Below, one piece after another: positions 9,716 through 21,027 of a stretch of 64,000 nucleotides of DNA; the first letter of the stretch is position 1; each line of letters opens with the position of its first letter. A model generated the notes under the pieces. It worked only from the letters and a program-made list of their open reading frames with translations, had not been told where the DNA came from and searched no databases. The position numbers and the translations under genes were made by a program. This DNA comes from Bryoerythrophyllum caledonicum (Eukaryota > Streptophyta > Bryopsida > Pottiales > Pottiaceae), in NCBI GenBank assembly GCA_963971425.1, contig OZ020518.1, forward strand, positions 10,271,989-10,335,988. The letters run 5' to 3'.

Positions 9716-10744
9716 TTGGAGAAGTTGCCAAAGCCTAACCGGCCCGTTGCTCCAAAGGGGAAAGTCTCCGAGATGGATTGGGACGCAACGGACTATCGAG
9801 ATGTTGTTGCAGAATATGGATGGCATGATGAGGAAGAGAGGCTCTGGACTTGCACCATGTGCAAGAGGTACGTGAAGATGAAGCACCTCATGAAGTTGTC
9901 GCCCAGGGCACAAGCGAGGATATCGGGGCCGCGGCGCGAAGGTCTAGCGAGCAGTTGTTAGAGCGACCATTTCTTGCATCGATATCATGAGGTCACTGCT
10001 GCGGTGGGTGTGCGCAACTCGAGGCCATAGATCATGTTGTACTCAAACATGGCGATGGTTTGGGCGGAAATTGTCCTACACAAGGATGTGGATTGGCGCA
10101 CCGTGGCGGGTCGTAATGTCAGCCTCATGGATCGAAGCCAACATTTTATACCAACCACCTGGAATCAACCAAGTGATTGTTGAGAACGTTGGTCTAATCG
10201 AAGATCTGGGGACGATCCCGATGCCCACCAACAACGGCGGACACCTCCACAGGAGTACGAGGGCCGTAACTACAACTATGGCAATGATATGGGTTCCGCG
10301 CCAATATCATTTGGTGGGGGAAGTGGCAGCCATTACTACGAAGGCGGCCAATGACATACAGGAACCAACACCCCTCAAAGCTATACGCCAACACATCCAA
10401 GGGATACGTACGGGTCTTGTCGTAATTCCACCAGAAAAGAGGAAGAACACCACACCCCAAATTATGCACCCGTCTCGTACGATGGATATGGCCGGAGCAC
10501 ATATGGGAGTGACAACACACCTCCATCAACATTTTGACCTCGTGAGGATGAAGATGCCGAGTTTGAGAGACAAATGCGTGAAGCCACAATACAGAGCCAT
10601 GATGAGTACATGAGCAGGCTCGAAGATGAATCTCGCTACATGAACAAGCAATACAATAACTTGTATGATGTTTATTCAAGCGGGCCGTATTCAAGTGGCA
10701 CTGGGCCAAGTCAAAGACGCGATATTGACTCAGATTCAGATTAA
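9716..10744 (+). pseudogene. Family P relic 2 (unrecognised protein, five stops, no frameshift)
   Basis: One reading frame spans the whole interval (343 codons) and ends at TAA 10742-10744. The frame opens at 9716; the first ATG is 9773 (MDWDATDY). Five internal stops break it (TGT-TAG, CCA-TAG, TGT-TGA, CAA-TGA, TTT-TGA), but no indel is needed. The parts align with relic 1: CKRYVKM with CKKYVKM, SDHFLHR with DEHFIYR, MVWAEIVLHKDVDW with MVYTEVVLKRKVDW. The C-terminal third is rich in Gly, Tyr and Ser, then has a charged helical segment (EDAEFERQMREAT) and an acidic tail ending SDSD. Function is unknown. Stops of only TAG and TGA type, without indels, fit C-to-T decay. Confidence 0.6.
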
Positions 10745-11110
10745 TCATACATGGGCACGTTGTAATGTAATCCATGTGGATAATGTCTTCGTGTGAGAAC
10801 AATACTGATTATTTTGTAAATTTAGGTCATTTTTTAAGATCTTCAAATGGATGTTTATTAAATATTTCTACGTTGCGGCCATGTCAATGTCAACAATGAA
10901 TGAACAATGCATGTTACGCATTTCCAAATGAATTTTATTGATAATTTTTTAGTATAAGTGGATGTGTGGAATGAGAAATTTTTATACATTCCAACTTTTC
11001 ATTCACCTCATATAAGTTCAAGAGTATTACATATCATTACATGTTCGACAAATTTCTTTTTACAACATGTACCTCTAAAATTCCTTAAGTATTTCTCACC
11101 GAAAAGTTAA
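10745..11110. other. 3' flank of family P relic 2
   Basis: AT-rich, no gene. It has several candidate plant poly(A)-type stretches but no clear signal. The LINE tail begins at its right edge. Confidence 0.4.
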
Positions 11111-11657
11111 AGCAAGAAGCAGAACGCTGGTCCGCGAAGGGGCCGGCGTGAATAAAGGGTCTGTTCGTTCCACCACTAAGACCATGCCCACCAGACACCG
11201 TGTCGGCGAGGGCTTGGTTGTTTTTCAATTTTGCGTTTGTGTAGTAGAATGGACATGGCATGTTGAATGGCAATGGTGTTAATGTTATTGAAAGTGTATG
11301 AAATTGTTTTGATGGAGATTTTAAAGGTATCTTCAAGGATACTTATAGATGGGATAAAGGTGGTCGCACGAGCACCGGGTGTGATTACAATAAGCGGGTC
11401 CACTTTCCATCCCAAGGTAATGATGTCATGAATAAGGGGTTGGTATTTATTCATTTTGTTTTCAATTGTTTCTGGGGAGAATCTATCATTACAATATGTG
11501 AATTCAATGAATTGAATGATATAGTCTTGGTTAATGTGGTCGGGTGCGGGGTCATTGTATGGTAGGCCCCAAATGCAAAGTAAGTCTGCTTTGAATCTAG
11601 CGTTACAGTGAGAGCGCTAAGTTGCGCATGTACATGGGAGTAGCCAAGGGGGACCGT

Positions 11658-13258
11658 TGTCGTGGAGAGAGAATTTGCCTTTGAAAAATGCAGGATTCTT
11701 GGCTGCTACCAATTTCAGCAAAGAAAGAAGGGAGGTGTAATAAAGGCGATCTTCATTGGTGATAAACTTGAAATAAAACAAAGCAAGACTTTGATCTTCA
11801 ATAAAGGTAAACTTCTTGACTTATCTTGACAAACCCTCGCAAGTAATTAAACAAGTAGTTTGAATAAATTTGGGGCAGCAAAACCTTCTCTCATTCTATC
11901 AAGCTCTACCACTTCATACTTAATTTTATATGAGTATGCAATAATTTTCTAGAAAGCTAATATAGTAAGGCTCATACGTACAAAGTTTGAATATAAGAAG
12001 ATCTATACAAATGCTTCTATGAGGAATCAAAATCACTGCTCTAATTTGCTCAAGGCAGCTGACTCTTTTCCACTCAATCTAGCATAACTCTCTCAAACCA
12101 GCTCCAATCTACTTACGTAATAGCTTTTTGAAAAGCTAACAACGAGATTAACAAGTAATAAAATTCTCAATCCTACTGACTCTATATGCAATGAACTATA
12201 GTTGCTCAAAGTCACTACTTGAAACTTGTGGAATAAAACCTGTTCCTCCGAGAACACTCTTTCAGTAGATCAAGTGCCACGACTCCATAACAACTCGGAT
12301 TTGAGCTTATGATAACTCATTGGAAAGCGAATACAATCACATGTATACATTCAAAGTTTCACTATCTCACTCTTTGTATACAAGTTTCTACATGGAATCA
12401 AAGTTACTGCTCTCGAAAATTCATGGCAGCGGTACCCTCGTTTATTCAAATCCACACCACAGCTTCTACATAACTCCGATTGAAAAGTGTGATAGCTTGT
12501 TGAAAAGCTATGAACAAGTGCTACAACACTTAGAAACTGACGTCAAAACTCACAAAATTCTACCTATCACACTAGAAAATCCGAGCGTCTTTTATACTAA
12601 AGGGAGGAGGCTTTGGCCGAGGGAGGAGGGAAGGAAAGTCAAGGGCCTAAATCAGCCCATGCCTCTCTAGTCTTCCTTTTGACTCACCCTTGGACGCCAA
12701 AGTCCATTTACCTCTAAATCTTATCCAAATCTTCCCACATAAGCCTAGCTTGACTTTTATTTCCTAACCTATAATTCTACTACAAGTTGGCACTATATTT
12801 CTCCCCCTAAACTAACCCCCAAACTAAACATTTTTTATTTCTACTACAAACTATAGTATTATAGCACTCTATTTAAGTTTTTTGATCTCAAAAGAGTTAG
12901 AGAATAGCTTAAATATCATTAGAGCCCACGTACTACCATCGACCGCGGCTTAGTTCGGCTGGCTAAGCTTTTCGTTGCACCTCGTCGGTCCGGGTTCGAT
13001 TCCTTGGCTTGTCAGAGCGGCTGGCGCTCACGTGGTCAAGGGACTACTGGAATCAGCAGGAAAACCAGTTGGTGGACGCTCCTAAGCCGTGAGCTAGTGA
13101 CAAGATGCAGTAAAGATCCTTTAAGATAAGCTTCTGGTCTGGTAGGGTAATTGAGGAAAAAGCCATTTAATCTCCACAATTACCTTAACCAGCTAAATTC
13201 CTCATTTTTCTTCTCAATCTTATTTTTTTTATATCATGAACTATATTGCATCACGACA
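11658..13258. mobile_element. Solo LTR inserted in LINE copy A
   Basis: It starts TGTCGTGG and ends ATCACGACA, the TG...CA and short inverted ends of LTRs. It is flanked by CCGT on both sides (11654-11657 and 13259-13262), a 4 bp target duplication that restores the LINE sequence when removed. The interior has repeated modules around GAAAAGCTA and GGAATCAAA, as in LTR U3 regions, and a TTTTATACTAAA box near 12590. There is no internal coding region, so it is a solo LTR of 1601 bp. Orientation is uncertain. Confidence 0.6.
12938..13190 (+). mobile_element. tRNA-derived SINE-like segment
   Basis: The head has a tRNA-like D arm (CTTAGTTCGGCTGGCTAAG, 12949-12967) and a B box, GGTTCGATTCC at 12992-13002, with the usual spacing between them. 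The roughly 180 bp that follow do not form an acceptor stem, so this is not a tRNA gene. It lies inside the LTR. It is either a SINE that inserted there or a tRNA-like promoter taken up by the LTR. Confidence 0.5.
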
Positions 13259-14127
13259 CCGTATTTCCTTGTGGGTTGTTATTAAAAGTGCCGGCATTCA
13301 TGACGATAAATCATCGTGATTTGTTATGGGAGGTAATTAGTTTTCAAATTTCCCATACCGCTTTGTTATATCTTTTGATAATTACGGAGTGTATGTGATG
13401 GTTTTGGCATTTTGAGTAGAACATGGAGCCATTTGTCGGGGTCTGTGGAAGTGCATATGGGGCATGTTATAGATGAGAATCTTTCTATTTCTAATAAGAG
13501 TTGTTTTTTTTGGCGTTTCCCATAAATCGACTAGTACGGAATTTAATGAGGCATGTTATTTGTGAGTTAAAGATGATGGGATTCTTCCAAAAATTCGTAG
13601 AGAGTTCATAGTCTATTTTGTTGTTGCCAACCCATTATTCTATATTAGGGTAGTTTTCTGGGATTGTATCAAGGTTGTTATAGAGGTCTTGTTTCTTGAG
13701 ATATTTGTTCAAGAGTAAAACCGACCCTTTATTGGGGGTATCTTCTTTAGAAGGCCCATCGTCTTTTTGGAAGTAGTATGGGGTAGCATGTGCATGTTCG
13801 TACGAGTCTTTGGCATTTTCATGCGATTTTTTGCGGACCTCTTTTCCAAGTTTATATGCTTGTTCGTTTCCATCGATATTGACATGGGCTCTAACTTTGT
13901 GAAGGGTTTTTATCTGTGTTCGGTTTTGTAACATGTGGACCAATGACATTAAAATAATTTGGCCGAGGTGGCTATTGTAGAGGGTAGGATGTGTTATTTG
14001 GATGTTTAGTAGATAAAGTGCATGGATACAATCAGTGAATATGTGTGCGGGTTCGTTGTTGTATTTTCTTGTGATAATTTGTAGTGTTTTGTGTATGGCC
14101 ATAATATCTGCTCTAAGGATATTTTAA

Positions 14128-14982
14128 TGTGTGGAAATTACTCCATAGAGTACACGAAATAGTAGACCAAATACATTATACAATATCAATTAATACAACC
14201 AAATCTTCCTATAAGCATTTTTGCTATTCATATTTGGATGCCTCTGCATTTTAATGTATGCATGTTTGTATTAATCATTGCATATACTTCATTGCTTCAA
14301 ATTGTTATGGATATTTAAAACCGAGTAAATATGCCCTAGCAATCTACCTACATACTTAGGCATTGAACTTCTTTAAAATGATTTATAAACACTCACAAGA
14401 ATGTGGTTTTTGAAAAACCTTCTACGTAATTTATTTTTTCTAGTAAATGAAAACCCCCCTTAGAGAGCCGATATCCAAAGTCGGAATTCAAGAATAATGA
14501 TTATGTTAGGAGATATTAAGTCACTATTAATATAATCTTGCAAAATTATAATTTCATCCATTGCGGATGGAAAAGCAGTCCGTGGTTGAAAAAACAGTCT
14601 CCGGAAGAAAAATCGTCTGCGAATGACTATGGCAAAGTGTTAAGAATCATCATGAACACTATTAACAAACACTTAATGTTTGTAACCCGCTCCTTCTCTA
14701 CTCTTCCAATTTTCTATAAAATTTTGAAATGAATCTTTTTCTTAATATTCTGCAATATAGAAAACGCATTAAAATGGTTGTTCTAATGCGTTGCAAAACA
14801 AGCGCGAACCGCTACTAAACTTCTATAGATGCAAATGGGTGTGGAAATTACTCCATACAGTAGTTTCAAATTCTCGTATAGTTAGACGTGTATTGAAAAG
14901 TATATAAGGAGACAAAAAATTAGTATATTTTGACAGAGTAAAAATGTTGAAGTACGAATATTTAACTTCTAAGGCAAGTAAG
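14128..14982. other. AT-rich spacer bounded by 24 bp direct repeats
   Basis: No gene. GTGTGGAAATTACTCCATA begins at 14129 and again at 14839; over 24 bases the two copies differ at one position. The left copy directly abuts the truncated end of LINE copy A. Confidence 0.5.
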
Positions 14983-15882
14983 TATATCCCCTAAAGGATG
15001 AAGTGTCAAAAATGGGCTTTTTGAAAGTTTGGTTAGGTTCCTATGGTGTGAATTTCCAACATTCTTCTTTGAAATTTTTACTATAGAAAGGCATTACCGA
15101 TATTTTAGTGGGAAGACAACTTTTTCTTAAATTGGACATTTGATGAAAAAGTTATAGGGTTTTGAATTTCCAATGGGGAGAGCGGGCAACTCGGGCACCT
15201 CCAAAAACTTTTTCTAGGACACTCTATTGAAAAATCAGCCAAAAAAATCAGCCAAAAAAAATCAGCCAAAAAAAATCAGCCCAAAAATTCGGTCTCTTTC
15301 ATCTAACGGTCTAGATCTTGTCACTTTTTGATTATTTTAACTATAAAAATCGACGGACTCTCGATTGTAGTTTGGATCGGGCAAAATGGGCGACCAAAGT
15401 TTTGCTCGAGAGGCCGTCGCTTTGGCGCCAAAATTACCCAAAAGTGTTGCCATGTAGGACGACGGCCTTTGGAGTTTGGGCACAAGTGTGAAGGCCCAAA
15501 GTCCAGACTTTGGCCATTCTAGCAATCTCATTGGTGGAAATCGACGGCCTCTCGACTTGGCCACCAAGTGTGAAGCGGCCCTAACATCATGCTTAACAAG
15601 AAGGTAATGGATTAAGACCTTGTGTAGTTCAAAGTCTGCTGATCCACTAAATGCAGTGAAGAAAATGAACCATTTGCTTCAATTCAAACACTATAATCTT
15701 TCAATCTGTGCGGTCAAAGTTTATGAAATTTTGTAAACATATTTTTTAATAAGTCTTAATTGAGATCCTACGGTCAGAACTAGAAATCAAACTTTTGGTT
15801 TCCTTCTTTGTTCATTGCACTAGAATCCAACAATATTGAAGTGTTTTCGGTGCAAAACTGTCACGATACCTTAGAGGATATA
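14983..15882 (+). mobile_element. TIR element, TTAACCCCTAAAGG family (copy 2)
   Basis: The ends are TATATCCCCTAAAGGATG and, inverted, CATACCTTAGAGGATATA-like sequence at 15865-15882. The interior carries CTATAATCTTTCAATC at about 15688 and CATGCTTAACAAGAAGG near 15590. A block at about 15340-15585 (ending GTGTGAAGCGGCCCTAA) is extra and has a partial match at 55130-55225, so another small insertion may be nested. AATCAGCC is repeated at 15232-15282. Confidence 0.5.
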
Positions 15883-16596
15883 GGAGACATGTTGTATGAG
15901 TAGGGAGTTGGGGCTGAGGAGGCGTTTCAAATGGGAGTAATTTCTAGAAATGCTAAATTATATTCAAAAAACATAAAATGGTTGAGGTTGTGTATGATTT
16001 AGTGCCATGGGCACTATCCAAAAATTTTGAACCCAAACTCGTAAAATTTGAAATACGTCTTCTCTACATAAAACCTAGAGATCGTCATATTTTACACATT
16101 TTGCTTTTTCAACAACATGTAGTGAAAACCTTCTTACTCATAGTTTGGATTATCATTTGAAATCAAATTTAGTTTACAAAAAAATAAAACGTGGAATGGC
16201 AATTTTTAAACTCCAGGATTTGCGCACTTGATTTGGATATGCTACAGTTCTTCTCTACCTCTAAAAATTGGTGTGTAGGAAAATATCATCATAAGGTTGG
16301 ATTTGGATATTTTGAGGTGATTTTTTTTTTTTATAAATTCTACAAGAATTCTGAAATACAACACATTGATAAGTTAAAAAATTGGAACTATGCCACAAGC
16401 AAAACCATATAAAATACAATAAATGTCGATCTTTGCACAGCTATATAAAAAAAAGTTTTATTACTTGTTGTGCCCAAATTTCAAAGGCATGCATTACATA
16501 TTAATCTAAGACTATTGCTATAGTCACTTTAGAACGTGCATGCTATCTAATACAATCTAATAATGCCGGAAGGAATAAAGTAAAACCTATGTATTA
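15883..16596. repeat. AT-rich repeat fragments
   Basis: No gene. The segment 16170-16300 has the modules CCTCTAAAAATTGGTGTG and GGATATGCTACAG seen in other TIR-family copies, so it is probably an old fragment. Otherwise featureless. Confidence 0.4.
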
Positions 16597-18088
16597 CTAA
16601 TACGTGGACCGAAAATGCTCATGAGGCGCGGGCCAATTGTATGTGCGGCTGAAGCGTGTAATGATATGAAACAACCCTCCAATGCCTTCTCGGTCTTCGC
16701 TGCAGACTCTCTCCATGTACATATGAAATGTATTCGCAAATTCTTGATTTGATAATACTACGGAACTCCGAGATTCGCGTTGCAATTTCTCGTAGCCCAT
16801 GGACATTGTCCGCCCGTTGATTCGTTGCGCTATTCCGGCCGTAGCGAACTCCTCCGAAGCCATCGATAACTTTGGAATCATTTGCACATCCGCATTTGGT
16901 TTATGCAAGTACGCAACCCACGGATCCACCAACCATTGCCTTTGCTGAGTCTCGGCCATGTCTTCACGATTCGTGAACGTATAAAGAGACTGCATTGGTT
17001 CGGTAACTTTCGTGGTCATGCCCCAATTGCATACTCCAATATACACTCGCGATTCATCTAGAGGGAAGTGGAGGAGGATATTGCTCGGAGACAAGTCGTT
17101 GTGGAGATTGTTGCTCTTGTGGACCTCGTTCATAATGCGCAACAACGCCCACGCAAGCTCGGTCCATTTTTTGCGAAAACAAACCAACTGATGAGCTCGA
17201 ATAACCTCATCCTCGGGGTATCTCCCATAGTTCAAATGTATATAGACATCGTCACCATAATTGGAATCCCGGTTCAACATCTCTCGAATTGTCCCGCCAT
17301 TCCACCAATATGCATAGCCTTCGTACTTGTTCGGATGAATGGCCACGAATCGGATGACACTCGGATGTAGAATCATCACCGCCATCGACTCATTCTGATG
17401 CTCCATTTTTGCCAAGTCCGGCCGTGTCTCTGATTGGTTCGACAATTTGATGGAAAATTCTCAGAATGGTTCAATGCCCGGAGCACCCTCAATGTGGACT
17501 TTGCAAATGGTGGTGTATCCACCTCTCCAATTGACATTGTCCATCTGTATAACCGTGGCTGGTGGCGGAATGGCAATCAGATGAGCTTTCCGCAACAGCC
17601 AGCAAGTCCCCTTAGTGCCCCTCCGTCGAGTTCCACAATCCCACGGAGCCACGCCTGTTTCGATTCTTGGCGAATGGCTTCATCTGGGCCACGAATAAAT
17701 CGGCCTTCAACAACACGTCGTTGAAATCCCCATCAGCCGCGCGATTGAACCTTCCAAACTTGGGCAACAATTTCTTGACATTCCAGAGTGCATCGTGCAC
17801 TTTGGCATCCAAGAACTTCAAAAATCCTCGCTTCTGGGTCTCCGTATTCTACACCGGGGCTTGAAGCGTGTCAATCAAGTACTGCCACATATCCCTCCGA
17901 AACTTCTCGGGGCCTTCATCCCGATATCTGATGTACTTGCTCTCCAATGATCGAAGAGTGTTTACCTCATAAAATCTGACAATCAATTCTATGAGGAAAA
18001 TCTTGCAACCCTCAGATGAAATGTCGTAGATGGGATGAAGCTTTGGACGGAAGTCTTGAACCTTCTGCTTCTTCTTGTCCTTCGGCAT
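16597..18088 (-). pseudogene. Family K relic 1: kinase-like protein
   Basis: The ATG at 18088 (MPKDKKKQKVQDF) starts a basic, helical N-terminal region. TAG at about 17846-17848, a frameshift near 17640 and TGA at 17461-17463 break the frame. After that the kinase-like domain is open to the stop at 16597. Visible elements are a glycine-loop remnant (NWRGGYTTICKV), a Lys in EFSIKLS matching the ATP-binding Lys of relic 2, the catalytic loop LHNDLSPSNILLHF and GVCNWG in place of DFG. The catalytic-loop Asp is kept but the DFG Asp is Asn, so even the undamaged protein would probably have been a pseudokinase. Relic 2 lies directly upstream in tandem. The subfamily is not recognised. Confidence 0.65.
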
Positions 18089-18309
18089 CTTCTTTAAACT
18101 GCCGCGGTTCGAAGCTATTACAAGTTTTTAGAAAAACTTTTAAAAAAACAACAAAATCTTCCCCCCATGTGAATCATTTTTTTCCTCCCAAAGATGAGGA
18201 GCCAATGGATGGGATATTGCCAGCCACTCCGCATCCACTCAAAAATATATTCTTGAGAGGGGAAGGAAAAAGTGAGTAAAAGAGGAGGGCAGTTGGCCTT
18301 TTATAGGGT

Positions 18310-18735
18310 GGCGGACGGCCACGAGGCAGACCGCCACCACGGCCGTCAGACAGGGTTGTTCTGGGGACCTCCCCGTCCGAAAGACCGAGAGGTCAACTCC
18401 TCCGTCCATTAAGGGTCAGGGGAGGTCCGTTATGGGTCAACTTAGGGTTGACCACCCGGAAGGTTAAAACGGTTTTACCTCATCCACCAAGCAGCCACGC
18501 GTCTGACATGTCACCAAATTATTCGAAGAATAAAGCTGACATGGAGGGGTTAAGGGTCTTCAAGTTTAGGTTGCAGGCATTTTAGGGCGTGAATGTCTCG
18601 GGGGGGCGCGGGGCACGGACGGGTCCAGGGGGCGCGGACGTCTCTAGGGGGCGTGGACGTCTGGGAGGGCGCGGATGTCTGGAGGGGCGCGGACGTCTTC
18701 AAAGGGGCCCGGACGTCTCGAAGAGGAGTATTCGG
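18310..18735. repeat. CpG island plus GGCGCGGACGTC minisatellite
   Basis: The part at 18310-18460 is of the GGACGG/CCGTC type. The part at 18590-18735 is a minisatellite of about 18-20 bp with the core GCGCGGACGTC, about six to seven imperfect copies. It begins about 220 bp upstream of the family K relic 1 start. The Gly/Arg-rich open frames here are translations of the repeat. The ACGT core is a bZIP-type site, but a regulatory role is inference only. Confidence 0.55.
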
Positions 18736-18925
18736 CGCAAATGCGTAGATGGGGGACTTGCTTCCCCTTTCTTTATTCCTCCCAAACTAAAACTAGTCAT
18801 ACAACCTTTTCATCGCAATTATAACACATAGTTAACAACATCAAGATTTATTTCTATCATGCAAATGTACAAACAATGCCACGTAGGCAATCAAAATGTT
18901 CAAAAATTGCTCTATAACTATGCCA
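18736..18925. other. Short AT-rich spacer
   Basis: Nothing recognised between the minisatellite and the end of kinase-like relic 2. Confidence 0.4.
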
Positions 18926-20504
18926 CTACAATGTACATCTAAAACAATTGTCGGGGACTTTGAAGTTGTAGGAGGGACCTAGGAAATATGCTACAACTTG
19001 AGCAAGTGATGGCCTCTTTGTGGGGTCTTCGTGAACCAAAGCATCCAACTTTGTTGAGAATGCTATGGTGTCCATGGTATTCTTGAAGAGGTCTAGACAC
19101 TCATCGCCTTGCCATATCATTTTTGCCAAAAAACCGACCGCATATACATCAGATTCCATTGTATATGGATGCATCCTCTTCATGCGTTCCAAATTGCGCT
19201 CCTCGTCATTTGGTCCCCCAAATACAAAAAACAACTCCGGGGCGACATACCGCTTCTATTCCTTCATTTCCCGGCATCGATCTTCATCTTGGAAACCAAA
19301 ATACGAGGCCTTGTTTTCTACAATTCGGCTTGCCATCCCCAATCACACACTCCAATATATACTTTCTCCACAACCTCCGGTGGAAAGTGGAGTAGAACAT
19401 TTGACGGTGTTAAATCATTGTGGATGATTTTTGCCTTATGGACTAGGTCCATTACATATATGAAAGCCCGAGCCAACATTGCTCTGTTCTTTCGAAAGGC
19501 AACAATTTTTTTGCTCTGCTCGATGGTGAGATGTTTTATCTTCATTTCTTCTTTGTTGCTCATTGCCTCAGACGCCAAGCTATTGAATTTTCGTAAGTTG
19601 GAAATGCTATCACTGTTCCACCACAATGAATAGGCTTCTATGCTATTTGAATGAATAGCCCAAAACTTAATCACACCTGGATGCTGAACTGGGCAAACTA
19701 GAGACTCAATTGAACGTTGTTCATGCTTTTCACGTTCAGTTTTAGCCATTGAAAGTTTGCCCGCAAATTCAATGTGGATTGGAATATTTGGCATATCTGC
19801 AATCCATACTTTCCACACTTTGCCGTATCCTCCTTGAGAATCAAACCCAGACAATGGCACAATCTTTGCCTTCTCTGGAATCCACACTACTCCCAAGTGC
19901 ATGTGTTATTCCATCGCCGCCTTCAGCGCTTGTTCATTCCAAGGCATGCCTTTTTTATTGCCTCTTCAATGTTTTCCACATTCTTTTTGAACCCACTTTG
20001 TTTCTCAAGAAACTGAGCGTCTTCATCGCTCCTCGCTGCTCCCTTCGCTATTATTACCACGCATTCAAACACATGCGTGATGTTTGTAGTAGTTGTGCTG
20101 ACTTGTTGTGCCATCCATTTTGGAGCATGAAAATACTTGTTCATGCAATCTATAAACTGCTCAGATTGAGCAAGTTTGCTCCAAAATTCACGTTCCAAAT
20201 CAGCCTGTAGCTTTAAAACCCCCGCATGTCCATAATCCGAAAATGATTTCTTCAACATATCTCGTGTACAAATACGATAGTAAGTGATGGTCACCTCTCG
20301 AATGAAATGTGTCTATTCCTTTGGTGGATATTCTTCATCTTTCTTGTTGGTGGAAGTATTCTTCTGCTTCTTCCCCCTGGAGCCGGAAGAGGGAATTGAA
20401 CAAGTTCCCGATTTTGATCCTACCCGGCTCATGGGGTCCATCGCCTCGGGAGCATCCAAATCTTCATACATGGGCCTTTTACCAGATCCTTGCCTTAAAG
20501 ACAT
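18926..20504 (-). pseudogene. Family K relic 2: kinase-like protein
   Basis: The first ATG in frame is 20504 (MSLRQGSGKRPMYEDLD). A TTTTTTTTTGCAG stretch just upstream resembles a splice acceptor. A Lys-rich segment (GSRGKKQKNTSTNKKDEE) and about 120 helical residues precede a kinase domain: glycine loop GGYGKVWKVW, Lys in FAGKLS, catalytic loop IHNDLTPSNVLLHF near 19422, VCDWG in place of DFG near 19347, RYVAPE, SDVYAVGFLAKMIW near 19153 and DPTKRPSLAQVV. Breaks are TAG near 20296, a frameshift near 19930, a TAA near 19908, a frameshift near 19330 and a TAG near 19265. Unlike relic 1, all key catalytic residues are kept. It is a protein-kinase fold, probably Ser/Thr, now decayed; the subfamily is unknown. 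Confidence 0.7.
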
Positions 20505-20639
20505 CCTGAAATAGTTCCTGCAAAAAAAAATCAAAAATCTTCCCTTCCAAATCTGAACATTCTACAATAGTTCCAAGCAAGACGCGCGTTCACACGTCAA
20601 GACAAGCAGCCACTATGGAATGGAACGAAGTTGGCCCGA

Positions 20640-21010
20640 ACTCCTTGAACTTTATATACTTGTCCGCGCCTCCCCTGGACCAGTCCGTCCCTCCCCCAAC
20701 CCGCCCGCGCCCCCCTGAACTCGTCCGTGCCCCCCTCAACCCGTCCGCACCCCCCCAACCCGTCCACGCCCCATCCCCAACCCGTCCACGCCCCATCCCC
20801 AACCCGTCCACGCCCCATCCCCAACCCGTCCGCGCCTCCCCGTACCTGTCCGCGCTTCCCCGTACCTGACCGTGCCTCCTCGTACCTGTCCGCGCCTCCC
20901 CGTATCTGACCGTGCCTCCCCGTACCTGTCCACCCCTCCCCGTACCCGTCCGCGCGCCCCCCCCCCCGACCCGTTAGCGCCCCCCGCCCCACCCGTTCGC
21001 TCTCCGTTTG
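20640..21010. repeat. CCCGTCCGCGCC minisatellite
   Basis: About 18-20 copies of an 18-20 bp unit with variants of CCCGTCCGCGCC, CCCGTCCACGCC and CCTGTCCGCGCC. Units at 20755-20825 are nearly identical (a ~21 bp subset). It starts about 110 bp upstream of relic 2. The long Pro- or Gly/Arg-rich frames are translations of the repeat, not proteins. Confidence 0.8.
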
Positions 21011-21027
21011 CGCCCCGTTCAACACTT

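Larger units (their letters stand above)
11111..14127 (-). mobile_element. Dual-endonuclease LINE, copy A (5'-truncated, interrupted)
   Basis: Read on the minus strand from 14127: an RNase H segment (AHIFTDCIHALYLL, LHKVRAHVNIDGNEQA) at 14102-13635, then a decayed CCHC-type finger near 13400 and MNAGTFNNNPQGN near 13280. After a 1.6 kb insertion it continues from about 11653: PWLLPCTCAT, IQFIEFTYCNDRFSPETI, KMNKYQPL, AISILLHKRKIE-like text and the 3' tail with its GC-rich stem near 11122-11155. Against copy C, part of the 3' UTR is missing. It is truncated at 14127, inside the RNase H region. Stops and frameshifts are frequent, so it is dead. The tail remnant near 11113-11126 corresponds to the TTC run of other copies. 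Confidence 0.75.

Noticed and set aside
9716..10744. Stop codons repaired by U-to-C RNA editing
   Set aside because: Such editing is known from plant organelles; this DNA has nuclear repeats throughout, so decay is simpler.
12938..13010. A true tRNA gene
   Set aside because: D-arm and B box are present, but acceptor-stem halves do not pair and the sequence runs on into a long non-tRNA body; a SINE-like segment explains it better.
20597..21025. Long Gly/Arg- or Pro-rich open frames
   Set aside because: They are translations of an 18-20 bp minisatellite that has no stop in several frames.
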